Part shown: piece by piece, positions 1-8,590 of the stretch
Layout of the letters: the number at the start of each line of letters is the position of its first letter
How positions within the stretch are numbered: position 1 is the stretch's first letter
Assembly: GCA_016714025.1 (NCBI GenBank)
Contig: JADJOB010000002.1
Span: 541,501 to 605,500 of the forward strand
From: Saprospiraceae bacterium
GTDB lineage: Bacteria > Bacteroidota > Bacteroidia > Chitinophagales > Saprospiraceae
DNA: 64,000 nt
Direction of reading: 5' to 3'
Program-made: the position numbers and the translations under genes
The notes under the pieces: model-generated
What the model was told of the DNA's origin: nothing
Seen by the model: the letters and a program-made list of their open reading frames with translations, nothing else
Databases searched by the model: none

Positions 1-1257
1 TAAACTCAAACACAATTTCAAAAAAAGACTGGTATCCGCAATTATATCCGCATACAATCGCTGAAATAAAATATGATCGTGCACACCCCATTTGGCATTG
101 TAGCTTTCTTTTGGGAAATGAGATTTATCAATAATTTCATCAATTCCACCATTGTACAAATAACTGTTCATACTGGCAAAACTGATATCCCCACCATAGT
201 AAAAACTGGTAGTGTACTGTTCGTTTTTAAGTGAACGAATCAAAGAAGGTAATTTCTCAGTCTTTCTAGGATGGTGAACGATTGAAGACTGAGGTTGAGC
301 TGGAAATCCACTCAAGGTACATGCCAAGCCGATTTCTGTTCGATCTCCGGTACTGTATGCATTTTTGAAATACATACCCCGTTTAAACCATTCATTTAAT
401 CTGGGTGTAATTTGCTGTTCTTTGTAATTGGCGCCAATCATTTTCGCCGTAAAGCTTTCCAACAGAAAAAATAAAATTTTAGGACGCTTCTTGTTTAAAA
501 TACGAGGTTCCGGATTGTCTTTTTGCAATCTCCAGGAATCAAAGAGTTGATTCATTTCTACATCCTCCATAAATTGCAATCGGGCATTTACTTTCCGCGC
601 TTGTGAAAAACTATATGCTAAATTCCAACAAGTATTTAAGGCACAATGATTGGCAAATGGATTGGTGCTGAAATAAACTTTCCCTGGATTCATTGGAATG
701 ATTCCCAAACCTCCTCGCATTGGAATGATCAAAGCTGGTAATAAAATTAAATGCAACCAGATACCCGGTGATTTCAATTCAAATTTTCGAATGGTGAAAA
801 TTTTCTGATACAAAAATGTGCCGGTGAATGCAATTAAACAAAAGAAACAAACTACCAAGAGAATATTAAAAACAGATACAAAACTGCCGGCCTCCTGGAA
901 TTTATCCAAATAACTAAACGCTGTTTTATCTAAACGAAATCCCCATTCCCGGTATAAACTGATATCTCCGGCATAGATCCCTGCAATAATTGCAACCAAT
1001 ACGGTTGAATACCAATATAAAAAAGTTCGAAATGGAATCCATCGATTAATAAAATACATTAAAAATGGTATTGCAACAATAAATGAAGCAAAAGCCAAAT
1101 CCATGTACAAACCATAAAACATGGAACCCACGAATTCATTTGCTGTCAAACGATATCCAAAAAAATGTTGAAACCCGATAAAATAGCCGCGCAACACACT
1201 AAAAAAGATAAGCCAGAAGCCAAAAAATCGAATAATAAACTGGAAATAATTTTTCAT
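1..1257 (-). CDS. LTA synthase/phosphoglycerol-transferase-like membrane sulfatase-fold protein (partial, C-terminus off window)
   Basis: The frame is open from an ATG at 1257 to the window edge (419 codons), so the C-terminus is not seen. The first ~180 residues carry about five hydrophobic segments. A soluble part of the alkaline-phosphatase/sulfatase superfamily starts near residue 260 with KILFFLLES, where the family has its first metal-binding acidic residue. YSTGDRTEIGLACTLSGFP at about 301-319 contains the probable nucleophile Thr307. LTA synthase and MdoB-like enzymes transfer phosphoglycerol or related groups outside the inner membrane; the actual substrate in a Gram-negative Bacteroidota is unknown. 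It is divergent from the VWA gene, with only 52 bp between their starts. Family call is firm, function is inference. Confidence 0.8.
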   Translation of the reverse strand, partial: MKNYFQFIIRFFGFWLIFFSVLRGYFIGFQHFFGYRLTANEFVGSMFYGLYMDLAFASFIVAIPFLMYFINRWIPFRTFLYWYSTVLVAIIAGIYAGDISLYREWGFRLDKTAFSYLDKFQEAGSFVSVFNILLVVCFFCLIAFTGTFLYQKIFTIRKFELKSPGIWLHLILLPALIIPMRGGLGIIPMNPGKVYFSTNPFANHCALNTCWNLAYSFSQARKVNARLQFMEDVEMNQLFDSWRLQKDNPEPRILNKKRPKILFFLLESFTAKMIGANYKEQQITPRLNEWFKRGMYFKNAYSTGDRTEIGLACTLSGFPAQPQSSIVHHPRKTEKLPSLIRSLKNEQYTTSFYYGGDISFASMNSYLYNGGIDEIIDKSHFPKESYNAKWGVHDHILFQRLYADIIADTSLFLKLCLSL

Positions 1258-1282
1258 GTGTCTGGCCGGAATTTGGCTGGTG

Positions 1283-1290
1283 CAAAAGTA
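1283..1290 (-). promoter_or_regulatory. Bacteroidota -7 box (TACTTTTG) for the LTA-synthase-like gene
   Basis: Minus-strand TACTTTTG matches the Bacteroidota TAnnTTTG consensus and ends 26 bases before the ATG at 1257. I see no clear -33 TTTG at the expected distance. Confidence 0.35.
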
Positions 1291-1309
1291 TTATTTTTAC
1301 ATCCAATAA

Positions 1310-2392
1310 ATGCGAGATCTTTCAAGGTGGAAATTAGTTTTAGGTTCGGATTCAGATCCTGAGGATGCTGTGGTATTAAATAAAGATCAAGATGAAGTGG
1401 ACGAACTCCTAAATGCCATTTACGGAACAACTAAAAAACCTGGTTTTGGTCGTTCCAGTCATAAAATCCGCAAATGGTTGGATGCCATTCGACTAAAATT
1501 TCCATCCGATATCGTCCAGATCTTACAGGAAGATGCGCTGACCCGGCAAGGAGTTCAGGAAATGTTGCTCGAACCTGAACTTTTGGAAAAAATTGAGCCT
1601 TCTTTAGAATTGGTAGCTGCTATCCTACAATTGCAGCAACTCATGCCTGATAAAAGTAAGGCAGCTGCAAAGTCACTGGTGTTAAAATTAGTTCGTGAAA
1701 TTGAAAAAAAATTAAAATCCAGGCTACACCTTGCTGTACAAAATTCCGTTCGACTCCATTCTAAAGCAGGTGACCCGAATACCAGTCAAATTGATTGGAA
1801 AAAAACCATCTACCGCAATTTAAAAAATTACCGGCCTGAAGTTAATACCATCATTCCAGATAAATGGTTTGGATTTAAAAAAACGCACCAACTTCCTCAA
1901 ATTATTTTATTGGTTGATAAATCTGAATCCATGGTTCAAAGCATGATTTACGCTTCTATTAGCGGTTCAATTCTTGCTTCTTTAAAAAGTATCCAAACTC
2001 ATTTAATTTTCTTTGATACTGAAATTACTGATTTAACAAATGCATACCAGGATCCGGTTGACATACTCTTCAGTGTCCCATGTGGCGGAGGAACCGATAT
2101 TGCCCGTGCCATGCAATACACACAACAACAGATCCGAAATGTAAAGGAATGCATTATCTTTTTGATCAGTGATTTGTATGAATATGGAAATAAAAATGAC
2201 CTGTATGCTTCCTGCAATCAAATCATACAAAGTGGAAGCAAAATTATAAGCCTGTTAAGTTTAAGTGATGAAGGGACTCCCGATTACGATTTACAAATTG
2301 CTAAAAATCTAACTGCATTAGGCGTTCCTTGCTTTGCTTGTCCGCCGGAAAAATTTCCCGACTTACTTCCTCGTTATTTAAATGAATTTTAG
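1310..2392 (+). CDS. VWA-domain protein (CoxE-like)
   Basis: This is a 360-residue soluble protein. The C-terminal half is a von Willebrand A domain with a MIDAS metal site: DKSES at 203-207, GGGTD at 259-263 and SDLYE at 287-291. The N-terminal ~190 residues are helical and charged. An in-frame TAA directly precedes the ATG at 1310, so the start is fixed. CoxE-like VWA proteins often work with MoxR-type AAA+ ATPases as metal-dependent adaptor modules, but no such ATPase is next to it here, so the partner is unknown. Function beyond metal-dependent protein binding is not inferred. Confidence 0.8.
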   Translation: MRDLSRWKLVLGSDSDPEDAVVLNKDQDEVDELLNAIYGTTKKPGFGRSSHKIRKWLDAIRLKFPSDIVQILQEDALTRQGVQEMLLEPELLEKIEPSLELVAAILQLQQLMPDKSKAAAKSLVLKLVREIEKKLKSRLHLAVQNSVRLHSKAGDPNTSQIDWKKTIYRNLKNYRPEVNTIIPDKWFGFKKTHQLPQIILLVDKSESMVQSMIYASISGSILASLKSIQTHLIFFDTEITDLTNAYQDPVDILFSVPCGGGTDIARAMQYTQQQIRNVKECIIFLISDLYEYGNKNDLYASCNQIIQSGSKIISLLSLSDEGTPDYDLQIAKNLTALGVPCFACPPEKFPDLLPRYLNEF

Positions 2393-2431
2393 ACCGATCT
2401 AAACCTTGGTTTTTTCTTGCTTAAATTGAAA

Positions 2432-2439
2432 TACCTTTG
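2432..2439 (+). promoter_or_regulatory. Bacteroidota -7 box (TACCTTTG) for sucB
   Basis: TACCTTTG fits TAnnTTTG, with a possible -33 TTG at 2406-2408. The box covers an in-frame TTG at 2437, which argues that translation starts at the ATG at 2455 rather than at that TTG. Confidence 0.45.
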
Positions 2440-2454
2440 AGTACAATTTATAAA

Positions 2455-3669
2455 ATGAGTCTAATTGACCTTAGGGTACCCGCAATTGGAGAATCCATTT
2501 CAGAAGTGACCCTTTCTAAATGGCTAAAAGCAGATAACAGCTTTGTAAATCTCGATGAAGCCTTGTGTGAATTTGAATCCGATAAAGCCACTCTGGAATT
2601 TCCTTCGGAAGCCAAAGGCCGGTTAATACACAAAGCCAAGGAAGGCGATGATTTAAAAATTGGCGCTTTGGTTGCCCAAATTGACACCAATGCACAAAAC
2701 GAATCCATCTCTTTACCGGAAATTGAGAAAAAAGTAGTCAAATCTGAAATTCCTAAAGATTCAAAAGCAGAAACCTCACATTATGCAAAAGGACTTGCAT
2801 CTCCTTCGGCAGCCAAAATGATGGAGGAAAACAACTTAAAAACCGAACAAATTCAGCCAAGTGGTAAAGATGGACGAATAACCAAAGCTGATGTTATTCA
2901 GGGTCTGGAGTCTAAAGAAAAAGCTGAAAAAATTACTTCCAACATACAAACAAATCCTGCTTCGTTTTCCAGACAAACGCGGGTTGTTAAGATGTCACGC
3001 ATGAGACGCAGCATTGCTAAACATTTAGTAGCTGCAAAAAATGAAACTGCCATGTTAACAACATTTAATGAAGTGGACATGACGGCTTTGATGGAATTGC
3101 GCAGTCGATACAATGAAGAATATCTCAAACGCTATGGGGTTAAAATCGGATTTATGTCCTTGTTTGCGAAAGCCTGTAGCGTTGTGTTATTGCAAATGCC
3201 TGAAGTAAATGCTCAACTGGTTGGTGAAGATTTAATTTACCATGATTTTACTGATATTTCCATTGCAATCTCAACACCCAATGGTTTGGTGGTACCACCC
3301 ATTCGCAATGTGGAATCTTTAAAATTTTATGAAATAGAATTGCAGTTAAAAAACCTTTCAGAAAAAGCCCGCAACAATAAATTGAGTTTAGATGAAATGA
3401 GTGGTGGTACTTTTACCATAACCAATGGAGGAGTTTTTGGTTCCCTGATGAGCACTCCAATAATCAACGAGCCTCAGTCAGCAATTTTAGGCATGCACAG
3501 CATTAAAGACAGACCAATCGCTCTCAATAACCAGGTAGTGATTCGACCCATGATGTATTTAGCCATGTCATATGATCATCGGGTAATAGATGGTTCGTCA
3601 TCCGTTACTTTTTTAGTGAAATTAAAAGACTTATTGGAGGATCCTGTAAAATTATTTTTAGAAATTTAA
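2455..3669 (+). CDS. sucB: 2-oxoglutarate dehydrogenase E2 (dihydrolipoyl succinyltransferase)
   Basis: Transfers the succinyl group from the lipoyl arm to CoA in the TCA-cycle 2-oxoglutarate dehydrogenase complex. The 404-residue protein has an N-terminal lipoyl domain with the lipoylated Lys44 in ESDKA, a peripheral-subunit-binding domain around ASPSAAKMMEE, and a C-terminal acyltransferase domain ending in SYDHRVIDG (catalytic His375). The length is normal for the family. I chose the ATG at 2455 over the in-frame TTG at 2437 because the latter lies inside the promoter box. It could be another 2-oxoacid E2, but its single lipoyl domain and motif wording favour SucB. The E1 gene is not in the window. 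Confidence 0.88.
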   Translation: MSLIDLRVPAIGESISEVTLSKWLKADNSFVNLDEALCEFESDKATLEFPSEAKGRLIHKAKEGDDLKIGALVAQIDTNAQNESISLPEIEKKVVKSEIPKDSKAETSHYAKGLASPSAAKMMEENNLKTEQIQPSGKDGRITKADVIQGLESKEKAEKITSNIQTNPASFSRQTRVVKMSRMRRSIAKHLVAAKNETAMLTTFNEVDMTALMELRSRYNEEYLKRYGVKIGFMSLFAKACSVVLLQMPEVNAQLVGEDLIYHDFTDISIAISTPNGLVVPPIRNVESLKFYEIELQLKNLSEKARNNKLSLDEMSGGTFTITNGGVFGSLMSTPIINEPQSAILGMHSIKDRPIALNNQVVIRPMMYLAMSYDHRVIDGSSSVTFLVKLKDLLEDPVKLFLEI

Positions 3670-3679
3670 TCCAGCCGGC

Positions 3680-4183
3680 ATGACCTTACAACAATTTTTC
3701 GAATGGGTCCAATTAAAACCCATATTCATTTTGTATTATTTTGGATTGTTCTTCTTGTTGACCTTGTTGATCTGTGCGGTCGCAGGAAAAGATCTGCAAA
3801 TGCCACCCTGGAATACTTTTTTATCCGGAATTATTTACGCTGTTTGCATTCCAGGAATTTTTTCAATTACTCTTAATGTGTATTTCTTTTTGTTTGAAAA
3901 ACGAAGCATCCTTGAAACAGAATTATTATTGCAAGTCCTGCCTGTTTTTATGATGATTTTAACTTTGTACGTTATTAAACGAAATGTTGATTTGGATTAT
4001 ATCCCTGGCTTCGATCGACTCGGAAATTTGATGTGGATCATTGGAATTGTCTTCAGTCTGATGTGGGTTATTGACCGGACACATCTTTATGCAATCAGTT
4101 TTGTACCGTTCTATTATGTGTTGTTATTCTTGATTGGAGCCATAATATTTATGCGTTTTTCATTCAAAAAAATGATTCGCTAA
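3680..4183 (+). CDS. Conserved-looking membrane protein, unknown function
   Basis: A 167-residue protein with about five hydrophobic segments (near 17-36, 47-72, 82-99, 115-131 and 139-158) and short loops, so a small integral inner-membrane protein. I do not recognise the family and see no catalytic motif. It starts 10 bp after sucB on the same strand and is probably co-transcribed with it, but nothing links it to the TCA cycle. It ends just before the convergent TfoX-like gene. Confidence 0.65.
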   Translation: MTLQQFFEWVQLKPIFILYYFGLFFLLTLLICAVAGKDLQMPPWNTFLSGIIYAVCIPGIFSITLNVYFFLFEKRSILETELLLQVLPVFMMILTLYVIKRNVDLDYIPGFDRLGNLMWIIGIVFSLMWVIDRTHLYAISFVPFYYVLLFLIGAIIFMRFSFKKMIR

Positions 4184-4193
4184 TACAACCCAG

Positions 4194-4538
4194 CTAATTT
4201 CTTTTTTTTGATGCCTTTGCTTTTGGATTAAAATCGAGACAGGTCTGAATCCAAAATCCCAATTCTTTATCGTGATCAATTGCCGAAGGATGTACAAATA
4301 AATATCCCTTCATTGGTTTGCCGGTAAAATCCATCGGTCGGACCCCAGATTTTTTTAACAAAATAGGCTCTTGCTCAGGATCCACCCGACACATCAATTC
4401 ATTTTTTACGATCCCTATACACATTTTATCATTGACCATAAAACAGAGTCCTCCCATCATTTTTTTTGCTAAATAGTTTACTGAACGCTGATCCAATGAA
4501 ATTTGAATTCTCTCTGCTAAGGATTCATCGTATGCCAT
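4194..4538 (-). CDS. TfoX N-terminal-domain protein
   Basis: This 114-residue protein consists of a TfoX/Sxy N-terminal domain: an initial helix (AERIQISLDQ), the KKMMGGLCFMVNDKMCIGI strand region and the later PMKGYLFVHP segment. In Gammaproteobacteria TfoX is a competence regulator, but stand-alone N-terminal-domain proteins are widespread and of uncertain role, so competence should not be assumed. It follows trmB by 2 bp and is probably in one transcript with it. The C-terminus is a short basic tail (KAKASKKR). Confidence 0.78.
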   Translation of the reverse strand: MAYDESLAERIQISLDQRSVNYLAKKMMGGLCFMVNDKMCIGIVKNELMCRVDPEQEPILLKKSGVRPMDFTGKPMKGYLFVHPSAIDHDKELGFWIQTCLDFNPKAKASKKRN

Positions 4539-4540
4539 AG

Positions 4541-5239
4541 TTATTTTTTAATATTTTGAAATTGAATGTATTTTATAAGCCGGCCATCTTCCAGGTGTTT
4601 CAATTCATAATGTGTTTTAAGCTGCAGAATAGCCGGAATTTCTGGCAACTTATAAATATCATTAAAATGTTCTATAATTTTATAATCCTCGCGGTTTTTC
4701 AATACCTCCAAAGTAAATTCGTACAAAGTTTGATCATCTGTTTTCAAATGAAGCTTAGCATTGGGTTTCAATATTTTCTGATAGATATCAAGAAATAAAT
4801 CGGAAGTCAATCTTTTTATAGATTTACTATTTTTCAAAAACGGGTCTGGAAAGGTAATCCAGATTTCATCTACTTCCTCAGATCCAAAAAAATTAGAAAT
4901 CAATTCAATTTTAGTTCGTACAAAAGCAATATTAGAAAGATTTTTTTGAATTGAATTCTTAGCACCACGCCAAATACGCGCTCCTTTGATATCGATACCT
5001 ATATAATTTCGTTCAGGATCCAGCTGTGCCATTCCAATACAATATTCTCCTCCACCACATGCCAACTCCAATACAAGGGGCCGGTTCCGCTTAAAATAAT
5101 TTGAATTCCAGCAAGATTTAAAATCAACTTTTTGATTGACATTCTGGTATAATTGCACCTCTTTGAAACTGAAATTTTCAAATACATTGGGAAAAGATAA
5201 ATTCTCAGAAAATTTTAACAGCTTGTTGCGCTTGCTCAT
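4541..5239 (-). CDS. trmB: tRNA (guanine46-N7)-methyltransferase
   Basis: Methylates N7 of G46 in the tRNA variable loop using SAM. The 232-residue sequence shows the SAM-binding motif LELACGGGEY near residue 56, the following acidic GIDIKGARIWRGAK, and the TrmB signature WITFPDPFLKNSKSIKRLT with the conserved PDP. LHLKTDD near the C-terminal part is also typical. Length and motif order fit the family. It lies between the TfoX-like gene (2 bp) and the alpha/beta hydrolase (6 bp), in an apparent three-gene minus-strand run. Confidence 0.9.
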   Translation of the reverse strand: MSKRNKLLKFSENLSFPNVFENFSFKEVQLYQNVNQKVDFKSCWNSNYFKRNRPLVLELACGGGEYCIGMAQLDPERNYIGIDIKGARIWRGAKNSIQKNLSNIAFVRTKIELISNFFGSEEVDEIWITFPDPFLKNSKSIKRLTSDLFLDIYQKILKPNAKLHLKTDDQTLYEFTLEVLKNREDYKIIEHFNDIYKLPEIPAILQLKTHYELKHLEDGRLIKYIQFQNIKK

Positions 5240-5245
5240 AGTAAA

Positions 5246-6055
5246 TTAAAAACTTAATAATTGATCCATCAACTGTTGGTATTGTTCAAGTTCATAAATT
5301 GGCTGACCTTTGGTTTTTTCAAATTGAATCAATCCATTAGGATCTTTTAAGAGGTGCTGCATTTTAATTGCATCTTTAGCATTGCAATTGGCGCTGCCTT
5401 GAGGTCTTAAAATATAAACTGGGACTAAACTGTTTGGCAACACATCTGCAATTGTAAAATCATATTTCAATTCATAAGGGAGAATCAGTGCATTGAAGCG
5501 ATCCCGCATCCAGCTTCGCAATGAAAAAACAGGATCTTCCAATATTAATAAACGACAAGGAAACATGCTGGCTACATAACATGCGGAGGAAGCTGAAAAA
5601 TCTTTTGCATAAATAATGATACTATCTTCCCGATAGCGCTTTCGGATCCAATCCATACTGGCCAGGGCATCTTCTTGCAAGGTATTCTCATTAACAGAAC
5701 CCTTTGCCTTTCCAAACCCTCTGAATTCAGGCATCAATACACTAAGATTCCGTTGTTGAAATTGATCAATTAAAACCAGGTGCCGATCCAGATTGCCACC
5801 AGCACCATGCAATACCAGTACAATACCCGATTCGCCTTCATTGGGTTTATAAAAAAGAGCAGGGATGCTCTGTTGATCCGGTAAACTGATCGTAACTTCT
5901 TCAAGGTTTTTTACATCTTGAAACTTGTAATTACTGACACGCTCTGTTTTAAACAAAATCCCATTTATAAAAATATAGATAGACAGTACACCTACACAGT
6001 ATAAAATCAGCAAGGTCGCTGCAATACTCAATATATTTTTAAATGTCCAGTTCAT
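5246..6055 (-). CDS. Membrane-anchored alpha/beta-hydrolase-fold protein with atypical catalytic residues
   Basis: A 269-residue protein with one N-terminal hydrophobic segment (about 8-32), then an alpha/beta-hydrolase fold: the oxyanion region VLVLHGAGGNLDRH, PEFRGFGKAKG, and a nucleophile elbow that reads YAKDFSASSA. At the elbow the usual Gly-x-Ser-x-Gly is Ala-Lys-Asp-Phe-Ser, so an Asp stands where Ser is expected. The C-terminal region that normally carries the catalytic His reads TKGQPIYELEQY and has no His. It could be an Asp-nucleophile relative or a non-catalytic protein. It is probably the first gene of a run with trmB and the TfoX-like gene. Confidence 0.72.
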   Translation of the reverse strand: MNWTFKNILSIAATLLILYCVGVLSIYIFINGILFKTERVSNYKFQDVKNLEEVTISLPDQQSIPALFYKPNEGESGIVLVLHGAGGNLDRHLVLIDQFQQRNLSVLMPEFRGFGKAKGSVNENTLQEDALASMDWIRKRYREDSIIIYAKDFSASSACYVASMFPCRLLILEDPVFSLRSWMRDRFNALILPYELKYDFTIADVLPNSLVPVYILRPQGSANCNAKDAIKMQHLLKDPNGLIQFEKTKGQPIYELEQYQQLMDQLLSF

Positions 6056-6234
6056 CCGTTGGCAAGGTACTTAAAAACACTGAAATCATAAGAAGCAGCG
6101 TGAACTCAAAATGTTAAAAACTTCTAAACGATAAATACGATTTTTAGTAAAATTCCATACGGCCAATGACAAAAAATAACAGACCTTTACATTGCTAATA
6201 AGCTCCTCAAACAAGAATAAGAATTAATAAGACC

Positions 6235-7047
6235 ATGCAGGAAACAGCCTTTGATTTTAAGCGCGATGTCGTCGATCTCAGTTTTGAAAAGCCCGTTTTG
6301 ATTGATTTTTGGGCAGAATGGTGCGGTCCCTGCAAAATATTAGCTCCGGTTTTAGAAGCGCTGGAACAAGAAGACAAGGGTAAATGGGCATTGGTTAAAA
6401 TAAATACAGAAACAGAACCGGAAATTGCTGCTTATTTTAAAATCCAGAGTATTCCCAATTGTAAATTGGTCTATGAAGGTAAACTGGTTGGTGAATTTAC
6501 CGGGGCAGAATCTAAAGCCAATGTTCAAAAATGGCTCACTGCTCAATTTCAAAAATTAAATTTACCTGAAATCATTGATGCACAAAGTGATGATTTTGAA
6601 ACGCTGATTCAGGATTCAAATCAGTTTCCCGATCAGCAATTAATTCCTAAACTTGAGCTCTTCTTATTGGGAAATCCAGATCATGAAGAAGCTCAATTAC
6701 TGCTAACAAAACATGAAATCTTTTTTAATCCGGAACATGCAATTCAAAGATTGCATGCAAAAAAGGATTTAAAAGAGTATGCAGATCATTTTGAAGATTT
6801 ACATGCCATTTCCACTTGGGTTCAGTTAAATCCTAAAGTACAACACCCTTTGCAAAACGCTAAAAAAGAATTATTCTCTAATAATCTCGCCGGATGTATC
6901 GAACAAATTATTGAGGGTTTACAAAAAGATCCGAAATTCGAAAATGAATTATGCCGCAGAGCTGGAATTGCCTTATTTCATTTTTTAGGAAAACAACATC
7001 CGGTCACCAGGGAATACCGGAAACTTTTTGATATGAACATTTATTAA
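6235..7047 (+). CDS. Thioredoxin-domain co-chaperone-like protein (YbbN/CnoX-type)
   Basis: 270 residues. The N-terminal ~105 residues are a thioredoxin fold with an intact redox-active WCGPC near residue 29 and the cis-Pro segment SIPNCKL. The rest is helical and TPR-like, ending with QKDPKFENELCRRAGIALFHFLG, which resembles the C-terminal region of YbbN/CnoX. In E. coli CnoX delivers protected substrates to GroEL; the same role here is inference from architecture. It is followed 20 bp later by anmK. No signal peptide is seen, so it should be cytoplasmic. Confidence 0.82.
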   Translation: MQETAFDFKRDVVDLSFEKPVLIDFWAEWCGPCKILAPVLEALEQEDKGKWALVKINTETEPEIAAYFKIQSIPNCKLVYEGKLVGEFTGAESKANVQKWLTAQFQKLNLPEIIDAQSDDFETLIQDSNQFPDQQLIPKLELFLLGNPDHEEAQLLLTKHEIFFNPEHAIQRLHAKKDLKEYADHFEDLHAISTWVQLNPKVQHPLQNAKKELFSNNLAGCIEQIIEGLQKDPKFENELCRRAGIALFHFLGKQHPVTREYRKLFDMNIY

Positions 7048-7066
7048 TGTTGCAAAATTCTGTAGA

Positions 7067-8167
7067 TTGAAATTTCCAAGTCTAACTGTCATCGGACTTA
7101 TGTCTGGCACTTCAATGGATGGATTGGATATAGTCTGCGTAGAATTTACTTATACAAATCGTTTAAATTACCGTGTAATTGCAAGTCAAACCCTTGCATA
7201 CACATCCGAGTGGAAATCCAAACTCTCAAATGCTTTTCACCTCAATGAATCCCTGCTCACTCTATTAGATTTAGAATACGGAATCTGGCTTGGAACCATG
7301 GTAAATGAATTTATTAAAACAAAAAATCTATCAGCCCATTTGATTGCATCCCATGGACATACAGTGTTTCACCAACCAAAAAACAAAATCAGTTTACAAA
7401 TCGGAAATGGGCAAAAGTTATTTGATCAAACCAAGATACCGGTAGTAAATAATTTCAGACAACAAGATGTGATGTTGGGCGGACAAGGTGCACCATTGGT
7501 TCCAATGGGAGATGAACTCCTTTTTTCTGAATTTAATTATTGTTTAAACCTTGGTGGCTTTTCAAATATCTCATGGAATCATTCCAAACAACGAAGAGCC
7601 TGTGATTTGAGTCCATGTAATATTCTTTTAAATGCAATTTGCCAACGCATTCAAATAAACTTTGACGATCAGGGATTGCTGGCGTCTAAAGGAAACATAC
7701 TTAACGAACTGCTTACCAAATGGAATGCCATTCCATTTTACACGCAAGCTCCTCCCAAAAGCTTAGGACGTGAGTGGTTTGAACTAAATTTTTTATCTGA
7801 TATTCAAAATACCAATTACAAGGTAGAAGATTTGTTAGCTACATCTGTTCAACACATTAGTTTTCAGATTAATCAATTCATCCATAACACTCAACTGGAA
7901 AATTCAGCAACAAATACACCTTCTAAAGAAATAAGCTGTTTGGTTACCGGAGGTGGAGCCTACAACCAGTATTTGATGAAACAATTACAAGAAAATTCAT
8001 TAAACGGGTTGAACTATGTACTCCCAAAAAACGAATTGATTGATTTTAAAGAAGCCATTTTGTTTGCACTGCTTGGCTATCTCCGTTGGAACAATGAAAT
8101 CAATGTATTAGCTTCGGTAACAGGCGCCACTAAAGATCATTGCAGTGGGGATGTTTATACCAATTGA
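7067..8167 (+). CDS. anmK: Anhydro-N-acetylmuramic acid kinase
   Basis: Phosphorylates 1,6-anhydro-MurNAc during peptidoglycan recycling, giving MurNAc-6-phosphate. The 366-residue protein begins with the family hallmark GLMSGTSMDGLD, followed by the HGHTVFH segment and the C-terminal CLVTGGGAYN nucleotide-site motif. The start is a TTG at 7067: no ATG lies between the previous stop and the hallmark, and the first ATG is inside it, which would remove the beta strand before the motif. Its 3' end overlaps the convergent DUF2442 gene by 13 bp. Confidence 0.9.
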   Translation: MKFPSLTVIGLMSGTSMDGLDIVCVEFTYTNRLNYRVIASQTLAYTSEWKSKLSNAFHLNESLLTLLDLEYGIWLGTMVNEFIKTKNLSAHLIASHGHTVFHQPKNKISLQIGNGQKLFDQTKIPVVNNFRQQDVMLGGQGAPLVPMGDELLFSEFNYCLNLGGFSNISWNHSKQRRACDLSPCNILLNAICQRIQINFDDQGLLASKGNILNELLTKWNAIPFYTQAPPKSLGREWFELNFLSDIQNTNYKVEDLLATSVQHISFQINQFIHNTQLENSATNTPSKEISCLVTGGGAYNQYLMKQLQENSLNGLNYVLPKNELIDFKEAILFALLGYLRWNNEINVLASVTGATKDHCSGDVYTN

Positions 8168-8403
8168 GTGTGGCTTGCCAAATTGTACAAATATTCAGGT
8201 TTAAAATCTGCTCCATTTGGCCATGCGATAGTCCAACTATTCAAATTGAATTTTTTAAAATAAGCCAAATCCTTTAATGGTTCATACATAGGACCTATCA
8301 ACGAATTACTTAAATCAACGACTCCTTCTGTATCATCATTGAAAACCAGTTTAATTTTGAAGGCAGATTTATATTCTGCTTTTACAATCCAAAAGATGCT
8401 CAT
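8155..8403 (-). CDS. DUF2442 domain protein
   Basis: An 82-residue protein that matches the DUF2442 pattern: a basic/aromatic first strand (IVKAEYKSAFKIKLVFNDD), DLSNSLIGPMYEPLKD, a strand ending SWTIAWPNGADFKPEYLY, and a short tail. DUF2442 proteins are often found next to a DUF4160 partner in toxin-antitoxin-like pairs, but no partner is seen on either side here. Its last 13 bases overlap the end of anmK on the opposite strand. Confidence 0.78.
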   Translation of the reverse strand: MSIFWIVKAEYKSAFKIKLVFNDDTEGVVDLSNSLIGPMYEPLKDLAYFKKFNLNSWTIAWPNGADFKPEYLYNLASHTQLV

Positions 8404-8561
8404 AGCGTGAATTTTAATGTCTGGAAATTGCAGACAATTTTCTCAAATTTAATCATTTTAAACCGCATTTTAAATTTAATCCGGGTTAAAATCCCGCATT
8501 ACCATTTTATATGGAGCAATTCTATTGGTTTAATCAATTTTATGAGCTTGGTGAATGTTGT

Positions 8562-8569
8562 TATATTTG
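8562..8569 (+). promoter_or_regulatory. Bacteroidota -7 box (TATATTTG) for fabG
   Basis: TATATTTG fits TAnnTTTG exactly. A near-consensus -33 TTTA lies 19 bases upstream at 8539-8542. The box overlaps the first codons of the longer reading frame from 8555, which supports the ATG at 8591 as the real fabG start. Confidence 0.55.
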
Positions 8570-8590
8570 CACAAATATCAATTGTATTAT

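Noticed and set aside
8555..8590. Longer fabG start at 8555
   Set aside because: The extension overlaps the promoter box and is unlike FabG N-termini.
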